DNA of 29,937 bases from an uncultured Bdellovibrionales bacterium (GCA_937927435.1 CALBDW010000103.1:1-29937), one strand, 5' to 3'. Positions 1 through 7,752 are shown, counted from the stretch's first letter. The notes: generated by a model not told the origin, from the sequence alone. A program made the numbers and translations.

Positions 1-661
1 CCTTACGGTAGCTTTTGAAAACGAACGGGCCGGTACCGATGGGTTTGAGGTCGATATCCTCAAGCTTCTTCGCCTCCATCAAACGGGCGCCGTATTCGGC
101 CGAAAGAATGCTCGCGAAAGCCATCGCCATATTGGCCAGGAACGGTGTTTCCGGCTGGTTCAAAACAAAGCGAACGGTGTGGCCATCCACCTTTTCGACC
201 GACTTAATGAGTTTCCCCATCTCCATCGCGTCGAAATACTCGTAAACGCCCCCGCCCACTTTGTGGAAGGGGTGATCTTTCTTCATCATGCGGTGGAACG
301 TGAAGACGACATCATCGGCGTTGAACGGACGGGTCGGAGTGAAATACGGGGTCGTATGGAACTTCACGTTCTTGCGCAAGTGGAACGTTACGGTTTTGCC
401 GTCTTTTGAAATGTCCCATTTCTCCGCGAGACTCGGAACAATCCGAGTTCCTCCGGGCTCGAAATCAACCAAGCGGTTGTAAACGGTGTAAGCGCTGGCA
501 TTGAAGGTAGGACCGTCGGATGCGAGTTGCGGGTTAAATGTGGACGGGCTTGCCTCAGAACAGTAAACAAACGTTTTCGGAGCCGCCTGGGCTCTCCATC
601 CACCGAGTTGCGAAACGCAAGCTACAATTGCGACAGCAAAGATCCATCTCTGTGACGTCAT
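1..661 (-). CDS. Peptide ABC transporter substrate-binding protein (SBP_bac_5 / DppA-OppA type), 3' part missing
   Basis: This is the first 220 codons of a periplasmic solute-binding protein; the gene runs off the left edge. It starts at ATG 661-659 behind a GAGGGGGG ribosome site. Residues 1-26 are a Sec signal peptide (basic TSQR, hydrophobic IFAVAIVACV, cleavage near AQA-AP). The mature part carries family 5 landmarks: FVYCSEASPSTFNPQ near the start, ASAYTVYNRLVDFEPG, PSLAEKWDISKDGKTVTFHL, the NADDVVFTFHRMM segment (the usual ...aeDVvfTfer... block), and PIGTGPFVFKSY at the cut end. Proteins of this family bind di- or oligopeptides and pass them to a Dpp/Opp inner-membrane permease; no permease genes are visible here. 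It lies 73 bp downstream of ung on the same strand. Exact ligand cannot be told. Confidence 0.9.
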   Translation of the reverse strand, partial: MTSQRWIFAVAIVACVSQLGGWRAQAAPKTFVYCSEASPSTFNPQLASDGPTFNASAYTVYNRLVDFEPGGTRIVPSLAEKWDISKDGKTVTFHLRKNVKFHTTPYFTPTRPFNADDVVFTFHRMMKKDHPFHKVGGGVYEYFDAMEMGKLIKSVEKVDGHTVRFVLNQPETPFLANMAMAFASILSAEYGARLMEAKKLEDIDLKPIGTGPFVFKSYRK

Positions 662-734
662 GTGCGCCCCCCCTCTATCGAGACTTCAATTCATTGGTAG
701 TCGCGCGAGGGAGGAAATTCAACAACGCACAACA

Positions 735-1421
735 TCAATGGACTTTGAGCTCTTTAAGAGGAGGTAAACTCCAATTGATTGGTTGCAAGCCGTGCGCTTC
801 GAGATAGCAGTTCGTTTTGGAAAAAGGACGGCTGCCGAAGAAACCGCGCGAGGCCGAAAGCGGCGAAGGGTGCGCCGACTCCAAAACGAGATGCTTTTTG
901 CGGTCAATGAAGGCTCCTTTTTTCTGCGCATAAGAGCCCCAGAGAATGAAGACGAGATGCTCTCGCTCGTCGTTCAAAAGATGGATCGCTTTGTCCGTAA
1001 ACGCTTCCCATCCCCGCCCTTGGTGCGCGGCTGCTTGTCCTTCACGAACTGTCAAAACGGCGTTGAGAAGCAAAACGCCCTGGTCCGCCCAGCTGAGCAG
1101 GAAACCATGATCCGGAGGTTCGATACCGAGATCGCTTTTCAATTCCTTAAAGATATTAACGAGCGAAGGCGGCGGCGGCACTCCCGGACGGACGGAAAAA
1201 CAAAGCCCATGCGCCTGCCCCGGTCCGTGATAAGGATCTTGCCCGAGAATCACGACCTTTACTTTCTCAAACGGAGTATGGTCGAAAGCCGCGAACCACT
1301 CGCTGGGCTTGGGATAAACCTTCTTTCCCGAATCGAGTTCGGACTTTAAGAAGGCCCGGAGCTGCTGCATGTAGGGTTTGTCGAATTCAGGGGCCAGCCG
1401 ACGCTTCCAGCTTTCCTCCAT
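735..1421 (-). CDS. ung: Uracil-DNA glycosylase, family 1
   Basis: Removes uracil from DNA, the first step of base-excision repair. From the ATG at 1421 the protein is 228 residues, close to the 229 of E. coli Ung. The family 1 signatures are intact: GQDPYHGPGQ with catalytic Asp62, the Phe of GLCFSV that stacks on uracil, LLLNAVLTV (Asn120), and the HPSPLS motif with His184. The frame stays open upstream to a TTG at 1547, with ATGs at 1514 and 1487, but the 1421 start has AAAGG five bases ahead and matches the family length, and the upstream residues are Pro/Ala-rich and unlike Ung. The gene is transcribed away from mpg, leaving a 185-bp divergent spacer; the substrate-binding protein gene follows it on the same strand. 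Confidence 0.96.
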   Translation of the reverse strand: MEESWKRRLAPEFDKPYMQQLRAFLKSELDSGKKVYPKPSEWFAAFDHTPFEKVKVVILGQDPYHGPGQAHGLCFSVRPGVPPPPSLVNIFKELKSDLGIEPPDHGFLLSWADQGVLLLNAVLTVREGQAAAHQGRGWEAFTDKAIHLLNDEREHLVFILWGSYAQKKGAFIDRKKHLVLESAHPSPLSASRGFFGSRPFSKTNCYLEAHGLQPINWSLPPLKELKVH

Positions 1422-1606
1422 TTTGACCTTTGAAACGGAGGGAGCGTTGGGCGGCGGCCAAGGCGCCGAAGCCGTGTTTTCACCCATCTGCTCAGTCCGT
1501 TGTCCTGCAGCCATTCTCAGTCCCCCATGTGCGGTATCTGGCGGCAATGTACTCGAAGCCTATCCAACTTGTCCAAGAAGAGATACAAACTGTAAGATCG
1601 CCGTCC

Positions 1607-2203
1607 ATGACACGTCCACTCCCTCCCCAATTCTATCGCCGCGATACAGAAATCGTGGCCCGAGAACTTCTCGGCTGCCGCCTGGTGCGCATTTACAAAG
1701 GGAAGCGCCTTTCAGGCCGGATTATCGAAACGGAAGCGTACTTGGGCATCCACGACCGCGCCGCACATAGTTACGGCGGACGGCGCACGGAGCGGGTGCG
1801 TTCCATGTACCTGCCGGGTGGACACGCGTACGTTTACTTCGTCTATGGAATGCACTTTTGCGTGAACGTCGTAACCCGCGAGGCGGAAGAACCCGAAGCC
1901 GTGCTCCTGCGCGCGATCGAACCGATCGAAGGCGTTGAAATCATGCGCAAGCTTCGAGGGATGAAACGCGACCGCGATTTGGCGAACGGGCCCGGCAAAC
2001 TTTGTCAGGCCCTCGCGATCGATCGAAAGTTCGATGGCCTTGTTCTCGACGAATCCAGCGGGCTTTTCATCGAGCGCGACCCTTCTTTCAAACGAGAGGA
2101 GCACATCATTCTCGCCACGCCCCGGATCGGCATCGCCTACGCCCAAGAAGCCGTCCACTGGCCGCTTCGATTCGTCCTCGAACGCAAAAACGAAAAGGTG
2201 TGA
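1607..2203 (+). CDS. mpg: DNA-3-methyladenine glycosylase (AAG/MPG family)
   Basis: Excises alkylated purines (3-methyladenine, hypoxanthine and related lesions) in base-excision repair. The 198-residue product has the typical length of bacterial AAG-type enzymes. It shows FYRRDTEIVARELLGCRLVR at the start, the catalytic-glutamate block IIETEAYLG followed by RAAHSYGGRR, the intercalation/active-site block MYLPGGHAYVYFVYGMHFCVNVV, LLRAIEP, and ANGPGKLCQAL near the middle. ATG 1607 fits the family N-terminus; an in-frame ATG at 1547 would add 20 residues unlike the family. No strong ribosome site precedes 1607. A loose promoter match (TTGTCC at 1569, TAAGAT at 1593, spacing 18) would give an almost leaderless message. 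Divergent from ung, so two base-excision enzymes share one spacer. Confidence 0.94.
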   Translation: MTRPLPPQFYRRDTEIVARELLGCRLVRIYKGKRLSGRIIETEAYLGIHDRAAHSYGGRRTERVRSMYLPGGHAYVYFVYGMHFCVNVVTREAEEPEAVLLRAIEPIEGVEIMRKLRGMKRDRDLANGPGKLCQALAIDRKFDGLVLDESSGLFIERDPSFKREEHIILATPRIGIAYAQEAVHWPLRFVLERKNEKV

Positions 2204-2221
2204 CTGGTTAATTTTCCAGCA

Positions 2222-2261
2222 CCGGGAAACCGGAAAAAGGCTCGAATGGCCCTGTTTTTTT
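2222..2261 (+). terminator. Possible weak intrinsic terminator after mpg
   Basis: A CCGG-GAAA-CCGG tetraloop hairpin (2222-2233) and a short GGC...GCC pairing (2239-2251) are followed by seven T residues (2255-2261). The position, just after the mpg stop, is right, but both stems are short. Confidence 0.35.
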
Positions 2262-2428
2262 CACCAATCAACCCTAAACTTTTGACAACGACTTAAGACG
2301 AGACGGTTTGTGCAAATACGTTTCGAAATCTACGCAAATTTCCTCGAAAGTCTCGTTTTCCAAGACTTTTGGCGGCCGCCCACACGCTTCGTCTTTAGTT
2401 AGCGCCGCCGCCCCGCTCCTTCCTTGTC

Positions 2429-2456
2429 TTGACATTTCAGAACATGAGTTCAAATT
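2429..2456 (+). promoter_or_regulatory. Possible sigma-70-type promoter for the small acidic protein
   Basis: A perfect TTGACA (2429-2434) stands 16 bases before CAAATT (2451-2456), a poor -10. A start near 2463 would leave a leader of roughly 14 bases containing the AGGAGGTGGAG ribosome site. A second TTGACA at 2282-2287 has no good -10. Pattern reading only. Confidence 0.3.
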
Positions 2457-2476
2457 GGAAAGTAGGAGGTGGAGAA

Positions 2477-2914
2477 ATGGCTGACGTGGTCCTTCGTAAA
2501 GGCAAATCAGCAGTCGCTCCTCCGGCGGCTCTGTCGGAAAACGCCGTTGAGGCGATCCAAAACGACCGCGAATTCAAGGCTCATGTTTATCAACAGCTTG
2601 TTGACTTGCAGCCTTTCCTGTCTCCGGATTCGCAAGTGGCCGTGATCGTCAACATCGGTCAAGACGACGACGCAGATGAGGACGAGATCATCGACGAAAG
2701 CTCCGAACCGAACTACGCACTGACCCTGATCGCGACGTTAGGTGACTACCGGCTTGAAGCCAAAGGCCGCAATCCCGATATCTACGAAGCGCTGGGCATC
2801 GCCAAACGGAAAATGCTACAGCAGCTCGACGAGGTCTATAACTCGGCGATCGACTCGAACGAGCGGATTTCCGAAATCGACGATCTCATGCAAGGGAAGC
2901 TGACCATCCATTGA
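2477..2914 (+). CDS. Small acidic protein of unknown function, possible HPF/RaiA-like fold
   Basis: A 145-residue soluble protein without signal peptide or membrane segment. ATG 2477 is chosen because AGGAGGTGGAG lies directly ahead of it; an upstream in-frame ATG at 2429 sits inside the likely promoter. Three parts can be seen: a basic, Ala/Pro-rich start (RKGKSAVAPPAALS), a middle with QVAVIVNIGQDDDADEDEIIDES containing a very acidic loop (residues 61-76), and an end YALTLIATLGDYRLEAKGRNPDIYEALGIAKRKMLQQLDEV. That last part resembles the last strand and helix of ribosome hibernation factors (strand, 'a.G.diy.Ai......l..Ql'), but the first half of the HPF fold is not clearly there, so this is only a suggestion. 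Monocistronic: a hairpin follows its stop. Confidence 0.8.
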   Translation: MADVVLRKGKSAVAPPAALSENAVEAIQNDREFKAHVYQQLVDLQPFLSPDSQVAVIVNIGQDDDADEDEIIDESSEPNYALTLIATLGDYRLEAKGRNPDIYEALGIAKRKMLQQLDEVYNSAIDSNERISEIDDLMQGKLTIH

Positions 2915-2924
2915 TCGCGAACAT

Positions 2925-2946
2925 GACCGCTCGTAAACGGGCGGTC
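2925..2946 (+). terminator. Hairpin after the small acidic protein gene
   Basis: GACCGCTCG (2925-2933) pairs with CGGGCGGTC (2938-2946) through a 4-base TAAA loop: nine pairs with one T.G wobble, eleven bases after the stop codon. No T-run follows, so it may be a factor-assisted terminator or a 3'-end stabiliser rather than a classic intrinsic terminator. Confidence 0.5.
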
Positions 2947-3157
2947 GCTGTCTCGGCTCAGTCAACGTTCTCGATGACCCGGTAGCATGGATTACGAGAT
3001 GACTCCCGGCTTCACTGAGTCGCGACGCCTTGAGCTTATACGTTAAAGATCCGTCCGTCGCGATTTTAAATACGACGATCACGGATTACAGTAAACATGA
3101 TCAATTGAGTATGAACACCCCTGAACCACCCAGAATAACATGAGCTACGACCTGGCT

Positions 3158-6100
3158 CTAATATTGGACTGGGACCGCACAACGAAGGCCCACATTATTA
3201 GGCACGAATGAGGGCGCATAATACCAATTAGAGGTCCAACGCCCGTTGTACATGAAGTTGTTCCAGCCGCCGCCGACGAAAAGACCACGCATGCCCGCGG
3301 CTCCGGTTCCTAAACTCAGCCAAATACGATCAGCATGGAATTTGTTCGTCGGTGAAAGCCAAGAATCGATATCGATGGCGTTCCCTCCATCATGAGTGAG
3401 AAGCGGAAGCCCTAATGGTACTGAGAAGAAATTGGCGCCGTACGACTTGGCCTCGAAGAGCCACTCCGAGACAGCGTTACTGCCGGGCGCCATCACGCCG
3501 TCAAACGCAAAGCCCTCCATAAAGACATTTCCCGGATCGAACGACGGAGTGAAGCCCACGCAGGTTTTGCCATTCGACGAACAGCCCGTAAGTTGGTCCG
3601 AAACCCATTCCCAAACGTTTCCGACCATGTCTTGAATCCCGTACCGGGATTGACATCTGGATGTCGCAGTTTTCGAGCCCGTGTAAAAGGCGCCCGTCCC
3701 CACATAAGTTCTTTCTGTGAGGACGCCATCATGAGCATTCGCTGAATTACAATTTCCGAAAAAGTCGGCCCCACCGACCTCAAGATAGTATAAGAACTCG
3801 TCGTAATCCGCGAAACCGCTTGCGTCCATTTCGGTCGACCAAGCCGCGGCGGCTCGCCATTCGAGAGCGCGAAGAAGCCTTTTGTTTCCACTCTCGAAAT
3901 CTTGGACCTGATCGAGCGTCACCGTGTGACCTTGACAAGTCTCATGAGAGCGGACTTGGCCAACATGAACGAGCGGAGGCTTGTGAGCGTTATTGGTCGA
4001 CAAAATCCCGCGCAGAGTCGGCGTAAGGACGCTCACATTCGCGTCATACCATGTCCCAGAGTTTTTTATGTAACACCGGGCGTCGCCGCTTTCATCATCA
4101 TAAAACACCTGGCCGTCGGCGGCGGCTATACTGGCTGGGTTGGCCACCCCGAATTCCGAAGACAAACACGGCCGATCTCCCGTGTCTCCGCACTGCAATG
4201 TAAAGTTGCACGCCAACTCAAAGCGGTCGACGAGAAGATCGTGCTGAAAATCGTAAAAATGCTCGCCGCCCGCGGTGATCTTACCCCAACCGGAATAACT
4301 ACAACGATAATGATTCGCCGGATCCGTCGGGCGATTCATCAGACCGCAAACCTCTTGGTTCGCGATCCAACGATGAACAAGCGCCATGTTTGCGGGCGGC
4401 GCCACAACGCGCACTTCGGCGATTTCATTGGGTTGAGTCACATCGTAATCAATACCCGCAATCGTAACCTTGAGCCGGTAGTACCATCCCTTCGCAAAAT
4501 CAGTTGCGGAGTCAGCCGTCGCCCAAGTCGCGCCGCTCAGACTGGTGTCCGTGAAGCTGCGATCGTCCACACGGATTCCGTTCGGATAATCCGTACCGGA
4601 GACAAGAGTTCCTCCGGCACCTGGAGCGTTTGCACGATAGACCTTCACTCTTTCGGGCATACAGGTGTTGGACGAAGGCCATTCCTTCCACTTAATGCGC
4701 ACCACACCCGGTTCAGTCGGTTCCATCGGCTCGCCGGGATTCACCCCGTAGACCTTAGGACCCACGGCATAGATATCGTCCCAACCGCCGAAAACAACGT
4801 TCGGAGTCGTTCCCGCTAGCTTTTTAAAGCCTCGTGACTGTTGCCCTATGTTACCCGCCGCATCCGTTTGACTCGCTTGAATGCTAAAAGCCTGAAGGTC
4901 TCCGAGAGTACCTAAATTCAACTCGACAATCGAACTCCACTCACCGTTTACGCATTGTACGGTGACGTCCGACGAAAGATAGGGCGACGAAAGGGTGACA
5001 TCTCCATCTCCACTCATGCAGGTTCCCGCAACTTCGAAGCTCATACCACTAGCATCGGTCGCACATGTCGAAGCAAGCGGAAAAGTCCAACCGACTTCCG
5101 GCGCGGCCGTGTCTTTTTGCAGGGTCAATGTCTCAGCATAAGTGTTGCCCGCGGCATCCAGATGAGTTGCGGTAATCGAAACCACACCGTCATCCGCCGC
5201 TGAAAAGTCAAGATCAGCGCTCCAAGTGTAATCGTTTTCGCAATGAACCGTCTTTGTCGCGGCCCCTGTAACCATCACTCTGTCCAGGCCCGGGTCAGAG
5301 CAGGTACCGCTGACGATGAACGCTCCTTTCGAACTTTCATTGATATAGGCACCGGCGGCCGGCGACGTGATGGTAAGAAACGGATCCACCGTGTCTTTAT
5401 TGAACGTTCGTGTTACGGTGCGCGAGTTACCGGCGCTGTCTTCGATCTTGGCCTCCACTTCAACGCTTTCATTCCCGTCCTTAAAATCGAGATTCGCGGA
5501 CCAAGTCGTACCCGCACAAACCGTCGTTACATCCGCGTTCAGAGCCGTGCTCGACAACGTGATGTTAGCACCATATTCGGAACACGTTCCGGAGACCGCG
5601 AATGAATTCTTGTTCGCATTGTTGATATAAAATCCGGCGGCAGGGCTTGTAAAAGCGACGAACGGAGCTTCCGTATCAAGGATAAACGCGCGCGTGCGGC
5701 TGCCGACGTTTCCCGCCTCGTCGGTCTGCGAAACCATGATAAAGACCGGACCGTCCGAAGCGCCGGAAAAATCAACTTGCGCGTTCCAAATGTTATCGGG
5801 ATATCCGGCGACACAATCGACTCGTGTCGGCACGATGTCGCCCACAAGGTGCACGTTTTCGACGCCGACTTCCGAACATGTGCCGCTGATCGCGAAGCTC
5901 GAACGCGATTCAGCATTGATATAGGCTCCCACAATCGGAGTCGTGATCGCAACAACAGGCGCTTCAACGTCTTTTACGACTGTAACGCTTTTTTGGTCCG
6001 TATTAATCCCGTCGTCAATCTTAACCGTAATCGTCTTTTCATCATCGGAGCCTTCAAGTTTTATGTCCGCCAACGTGTAAGTCGAACCGTTACAGGTCGT

Positions 6101-7315
6101 CGTTACTGGACCGGATAGCTCTCCTATGGCCGTCACCGTCGCACCTGGGATATTGCAGGTTCCGATGATCGTAACCTTGTCGAACGTCGATGAATTAAAG
6201 ATCGTTCCCGGCGCCGGCTGAGCGATCGTGATCACGGGGAGCGTCGGGTCTTTTAAGAATTCTCGAGAAACGGACCGGTTGTTTCCCGCTTCGTCCGAAT
6301 GGGTCGCGACGGCCGTGACGATACCGTCCTGAAGAGGAGAAAGATTCGCTATCAGACTCCAACTTCCCCCCGTGCAGACCGCCGAAGCCTGAACCGGCCC
6401 TCCACCGTTACTTGAATTGAAAACGACATGAACCGGCCGTGCTTCTTCTGAACATGTTCCGCTAACGCTGAAACCCGTGGCTTGAACACCATCGATAGAA
6501 CTGTGCATCGCCGGACTTGTTATGGCAACATCCGGCGCCGTCGTATCTTTCTTAATCGACAAAGTCGTCGTCGCGACACTGCCCGAACTTCCAGCATGCG
6601 TGGCCGTAAGAATCGCCGTCCCTTCCGTGCTGACATCGGAGAAATCCAGCGGGATCGACCAAGTTGAATCCGGCTGGCAAACATCGGAACCGAAGGCCTC
6701 TTCTCCGCCGATTTTGGCGATAAGATTGACGTAATTCCCTGGAGACGAGCATAAGCCGCCGACCGCATAGCTTGAGAGGTTCGCGGAACTGACATAGCCG
6801 TTATTGGGTGTCGACGTGATCACGACCGTGGCGACGTCAGATACGCCAATAACCTTTAATTTCACTTTTGAAGAATAGCCTCCCGAGGAGACAATCAAAT
6901 TGTAAACCTTGCCGCCGGTAAGACCGTTGTTCGGTCTGGAGGTAATTCGAAATTCGTGAGGCGTCTCGCCCGACAAAGCGAAAGAGCCTTCGACCTCGAA
7001 AAACTCCGCGTTTGTCGCAAGACTTCCATTTTCCTCCTGAAGATTCCACGAGAACTTCTTTTCATCCTCCACCCGCCCCAAGGGCGTCACTACGACTTGT
7101 GCTTGTTGCCCCCAATAAATTTCATTCGGCGTGACGACCAGAATAAACGCAGGCGAAGAAGACTCGGAGTTGACGTTGGTAACGTTGACTAACCAGTTAC
7201 AGGCTGAAAGATGACTGACTAAGAAGAACGCGAGCGTCAAAATCACCGACTGGCGAAATGGAAGCGCTCTCTCATTTTCACGCGCCAGATACGGCGTTTT
7301 CGCGTAATGATTCAT
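3158..7315 (-). CDS. Large lipoprotein: Ig-like repeats plus C-terminal FGE/C-type-lectin-like domain
   Basis: A 1385-residue surface or periplasmic lipoprotein. After a long basic start comes a hydrophobic stretch SVILTLAFFLVSHLSAC, with lipobox LSAC and acylated Cys39. Residues about 161-832 hold seven copies of a roughly 95-residue Ig-like unit, each opening like ITSPAAGAYIN....SFAVSGTCSE and holding a second Cys about 25-30 residues later. Residues about 840-990 look like a fibronectin III-type module (VRIKWKEWP...KVYRA...YYRLKV). The last 380 residues match the formylglycine-generating-enzyme/sulfatase-modifying superfamily: RLLRALEWRAAAAWS, YGIQDMVGNVWEWVSD, LFVGGGWNN and a final VGLRCA. 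The reactive Cys pair of true FGE is not evident, so binding or adhesion is likelier than catalysis. No good ribosome site stands before ATG 7315; the start could be internal. Monocistronic, divergent from lexA. Confidence 0.88.
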   Translation of the reverse strand: MNHYAKTPYLARENERALPFRQSVILTLAFFLVSHLSACNWLVNVTNVNSESSSPAFILVVTPNEIYWGQQAQVVVTPLGRVEDEKKFSWNLQEENGSLATNAEFFEVEGSFALSGETPHEFRITSRPNNGLTGGKVYNLIVSSGGYSSKVKLKVIGVSDVATVVITSTPNNGYVSSANLSSYAVGGLCSSPGNYVNLIAKIGGEEAFGSDVCQPDSTWSIPLDFSDVSTEGTAILTATHAGSSGSVATTTLSIKKDTTAPDVAITSPAMHSSIDGVQATGFSVSGTCSEEARPVHVVFNSSNGGGPVQASAVCTGGSWSLIANLSPLQDGIVTAVATHSDEAGNNRSVSREFLKDPTLPVITIAQPAPGTIFNSSTFDKVTIIGTCNIPGATVTAIGELSGPVTTTCNGSTYTLADIKLEGSDDEKTITVKIDDGINTDQKSVTVVKDVEAPVVAITTPIVGAYINAESRSSFAISGTCSEVGVENVHLVGDIVPTRVDCVAGYPDNIWNAQVDFSGASDGPVFIMVSQTDEAGNVGSRTRAFILDTEAPFVAFTSPAAGFYINNANKNSFAVSGTCSEYGANITLSSTALNADVTTVCAGTTWSANLDFKDGNESVEVEAKIEDSAGNSRTVTRTFNKDTVDPFLTITSPAAGAYINESSKGAFIVSGTCSDPGLDRVMVTGAATKTVHCENDYTWSADLDFSAADDGVVSITATHLDAAGNTYAETLTLQKDTAAPEVGWTFPLASTCATDASGMSFEVAGTCMSGDGDVTLSSPYLSSDVTVQCVNGEWSSIVELNLGTLGDLQAFSIQASQTDAAGNIGQQSRGFKKLAGTTPNVVFGGWDDIYAVGPKVYGVNPGEPMEPTEPGVVRIKWKEWPSSNTCMPERVKVYRANAPGAGGTLVSGTDYPNGIRVDDRSFTDTSLSGATWATADSATDFAKGWYYRLKVTIAGIDYDVTQPNEIAEVRVVAPPANMALVHRWIANQEVCGLMNRPTDPANHYRCSYSGWGKITAGGEHFYDFQHDLLVDRFELACNFTLQCGDTGDRPCLSSEFGVANPASIAAADGQVFYDDESGDARCYIKNSGTWYDANVSVLTPTLRGILSTNNAHKPPLVHVGQVRSHETCQGHTVTLDQVQDFESGNKRLLRALEWRAAAAWSTEMDASGFADYDEFLYYLEVGGADFFGNCNSANAHDGVLTERTYVGTGAFYTGSKTATSRCQSRYGIQDMVGNVWEWVSDQLTGCSSNGKTCVGFTPSFDPGNVFMEGFAFDGVMAPGSNAVSEWLFEAKSYGANFFSVPLGLPLLTHDGGNAIDIDSWLSPTNKFHADRIWLSLGTGAAGMRGLFVGGGWNNFMYNGRWTSNWYYAPSFVPNNVGLRCAVPVQY

Positions 7316-7395
7316 GCAATGTGAAATCCGAATAAATATTATTACGCCCGCGCAGCTAAACTAACCACGACAGTAGTTACTTTTGTGTTATTTAT

Positions 7396-7447
7396 TTCGG
7401 CGAACGAGCCGATTTGTTTAATACAGATCTCAATTTGGTTCGCCGAA
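7396..7447. repeat. Pair of palindromic TTCGSCGAA sites forming a 10-bp inverted repeat
   Basis: TTCGGCGAAC (7396-7405) and GTTCGCCGAA (7438-7447) are perfect reverse complements across 32 bases. Each also contains a 9-base near-palindrome TTCG-S-CGAA, as expected of a site for a dimeric regulator. Centres are 42 bp apart, about four helical turns. Nearer the lipoprotein start (about 80-130 bp away) than lexA. Confidence 0.6.
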
Positions 7448-7511
7448 TCGTGATTTAAAAATTAGAATTACACGGAGCTCCGCGAGAATCTGCTCCAGTA
7501 GCTCCCCTACC

Positions 7512-7548
7512 AAAGGCTTCTGGCCCCTCCTTAGGCTCCCAAGCCTTT
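7512..7548 (+). repeat. Competing inverted repeats (AAAGGCTT / TTAGGCT / AAGCCTTT)
   Basis: AAAGGCTT (7512-7519) is the perfect complement of AAGCCTTT (7541-7548). A second AGGCT (7533-7537) can pair with AGCCT (7542-7546) instead, so two mutually exclusive hairpins are possible if the region is transcribed. It could equally be DNA-level protein-binding sequence. Confidence 0.4.
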
Positions 7549-7643
7549 CCCACACGAACTCTGTGCAGTCTTATAAGCGTCGGGAATTATTAGAGAAAAT
7601 GAGCCTTTCTCAAAAACAGGCCGTCCAGATCTTCAAGCCCATC

Positions 7644-7672
7644 TTGACGAAAACTCCACTGGAAAGTAGTTT
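7644..7672 (+). promoter_or_regulatory. Candidate lexA promoter
   Basis: TTGACG (7644-7649) and TAGTTT (7667-7672) at 17-base spacing. The -10 is weak but keeps the key first two and last bases. An alternative further down is CTTACA (7681) with TATACA (7705-7710), spacing 18. Either places the repeated TTACA/TACAAAGGG motifs at or next to the transcription start, where a repressor would act. Confidence 0.4.
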
Positions 7673-7724
7673 ACATCTAACTTACACTCTCCTTACACGG
7701 CACTTATACAAAGGGTACAAAGGG
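7671..7724 (+). repeat. Phased TTACA motifs and tandem TACAAAGGG, candidate LexA operator
   Basis: TTACA occurs at 7671, 7682 and 7693, each exactly 11 bases apart, with a degenerate fourth copy TTATACA at 7704. The nonamer TACAAAGGG then occurs twice in tandem (7707-7715 and 7716-7724). All lie in the 85 bp before lexA and overlap the candidate promoters. They resemble neither CTGT-N8-ACAG nor GAAC-N4-GTTC. Binding by LexA is inferred from position only. Confidence 0.5.
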
Positions 7725-7752
7725 AGTTCGACTGACTAAAGGAGTCCAAAAG

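Larger units (their letters stand above)
7316..7752. other. 437-bp non-coding divergent control region between the Ig-lipoprotein gene and lexA
   Basis: No credible gene in either direction. It is AT-rich on the left (7316-7470) and holds a series of repeats described separately: a pair of TTCGSCGAA palindromes, an AGGCTT inverted-repeat set, a perfect CGGAGCTCCG palindrome (7473-7482), phased TTACA motifs and a tandem TACAAAGGG. It must contain the promoters for both flanking genes. For the lipoprotein the AT-rich stretch just upstream of its start (TAATAATATTTATT on the minus strand) is the best -10 candidate, without a convincing -35. Confidence 0.8.

Noticed and set aside
783..1349. 188-codon plus-strand open frame over ung
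   Set aside because: Antisense shadow of ung, whose motifs are intact; translation is Arg-rich and low in meaning.
3086..3094. TTACAGTAA palindrome as a LexA site
   Set aside because: Spacing is one base, not the three of the described Bdellovibrio site, and it lies between two gene ends rather than before a start.
3158..4300. C-terminal domain as an active sulfatase-maturing enzyme
   Set aside because: The fold is recognisable but the reactive Cys pair near the C-terminus is not evident, and no sulfatase is nearby.
3902..4819. 305-codon open frame on the plus strand inside the large lipoprotein gene
   Set aside because: It is antisense to a clearly coding frame with repeats, signal peptide and domains; its Arg/His/Thr-rich translation looks like no protein family.
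7473..7482. CGGAGCTCCG perfect palindrome as a terminator or operator
   Set aside because: No loop for a hairpin and no second copy; a 10-base palindrome may be chance.
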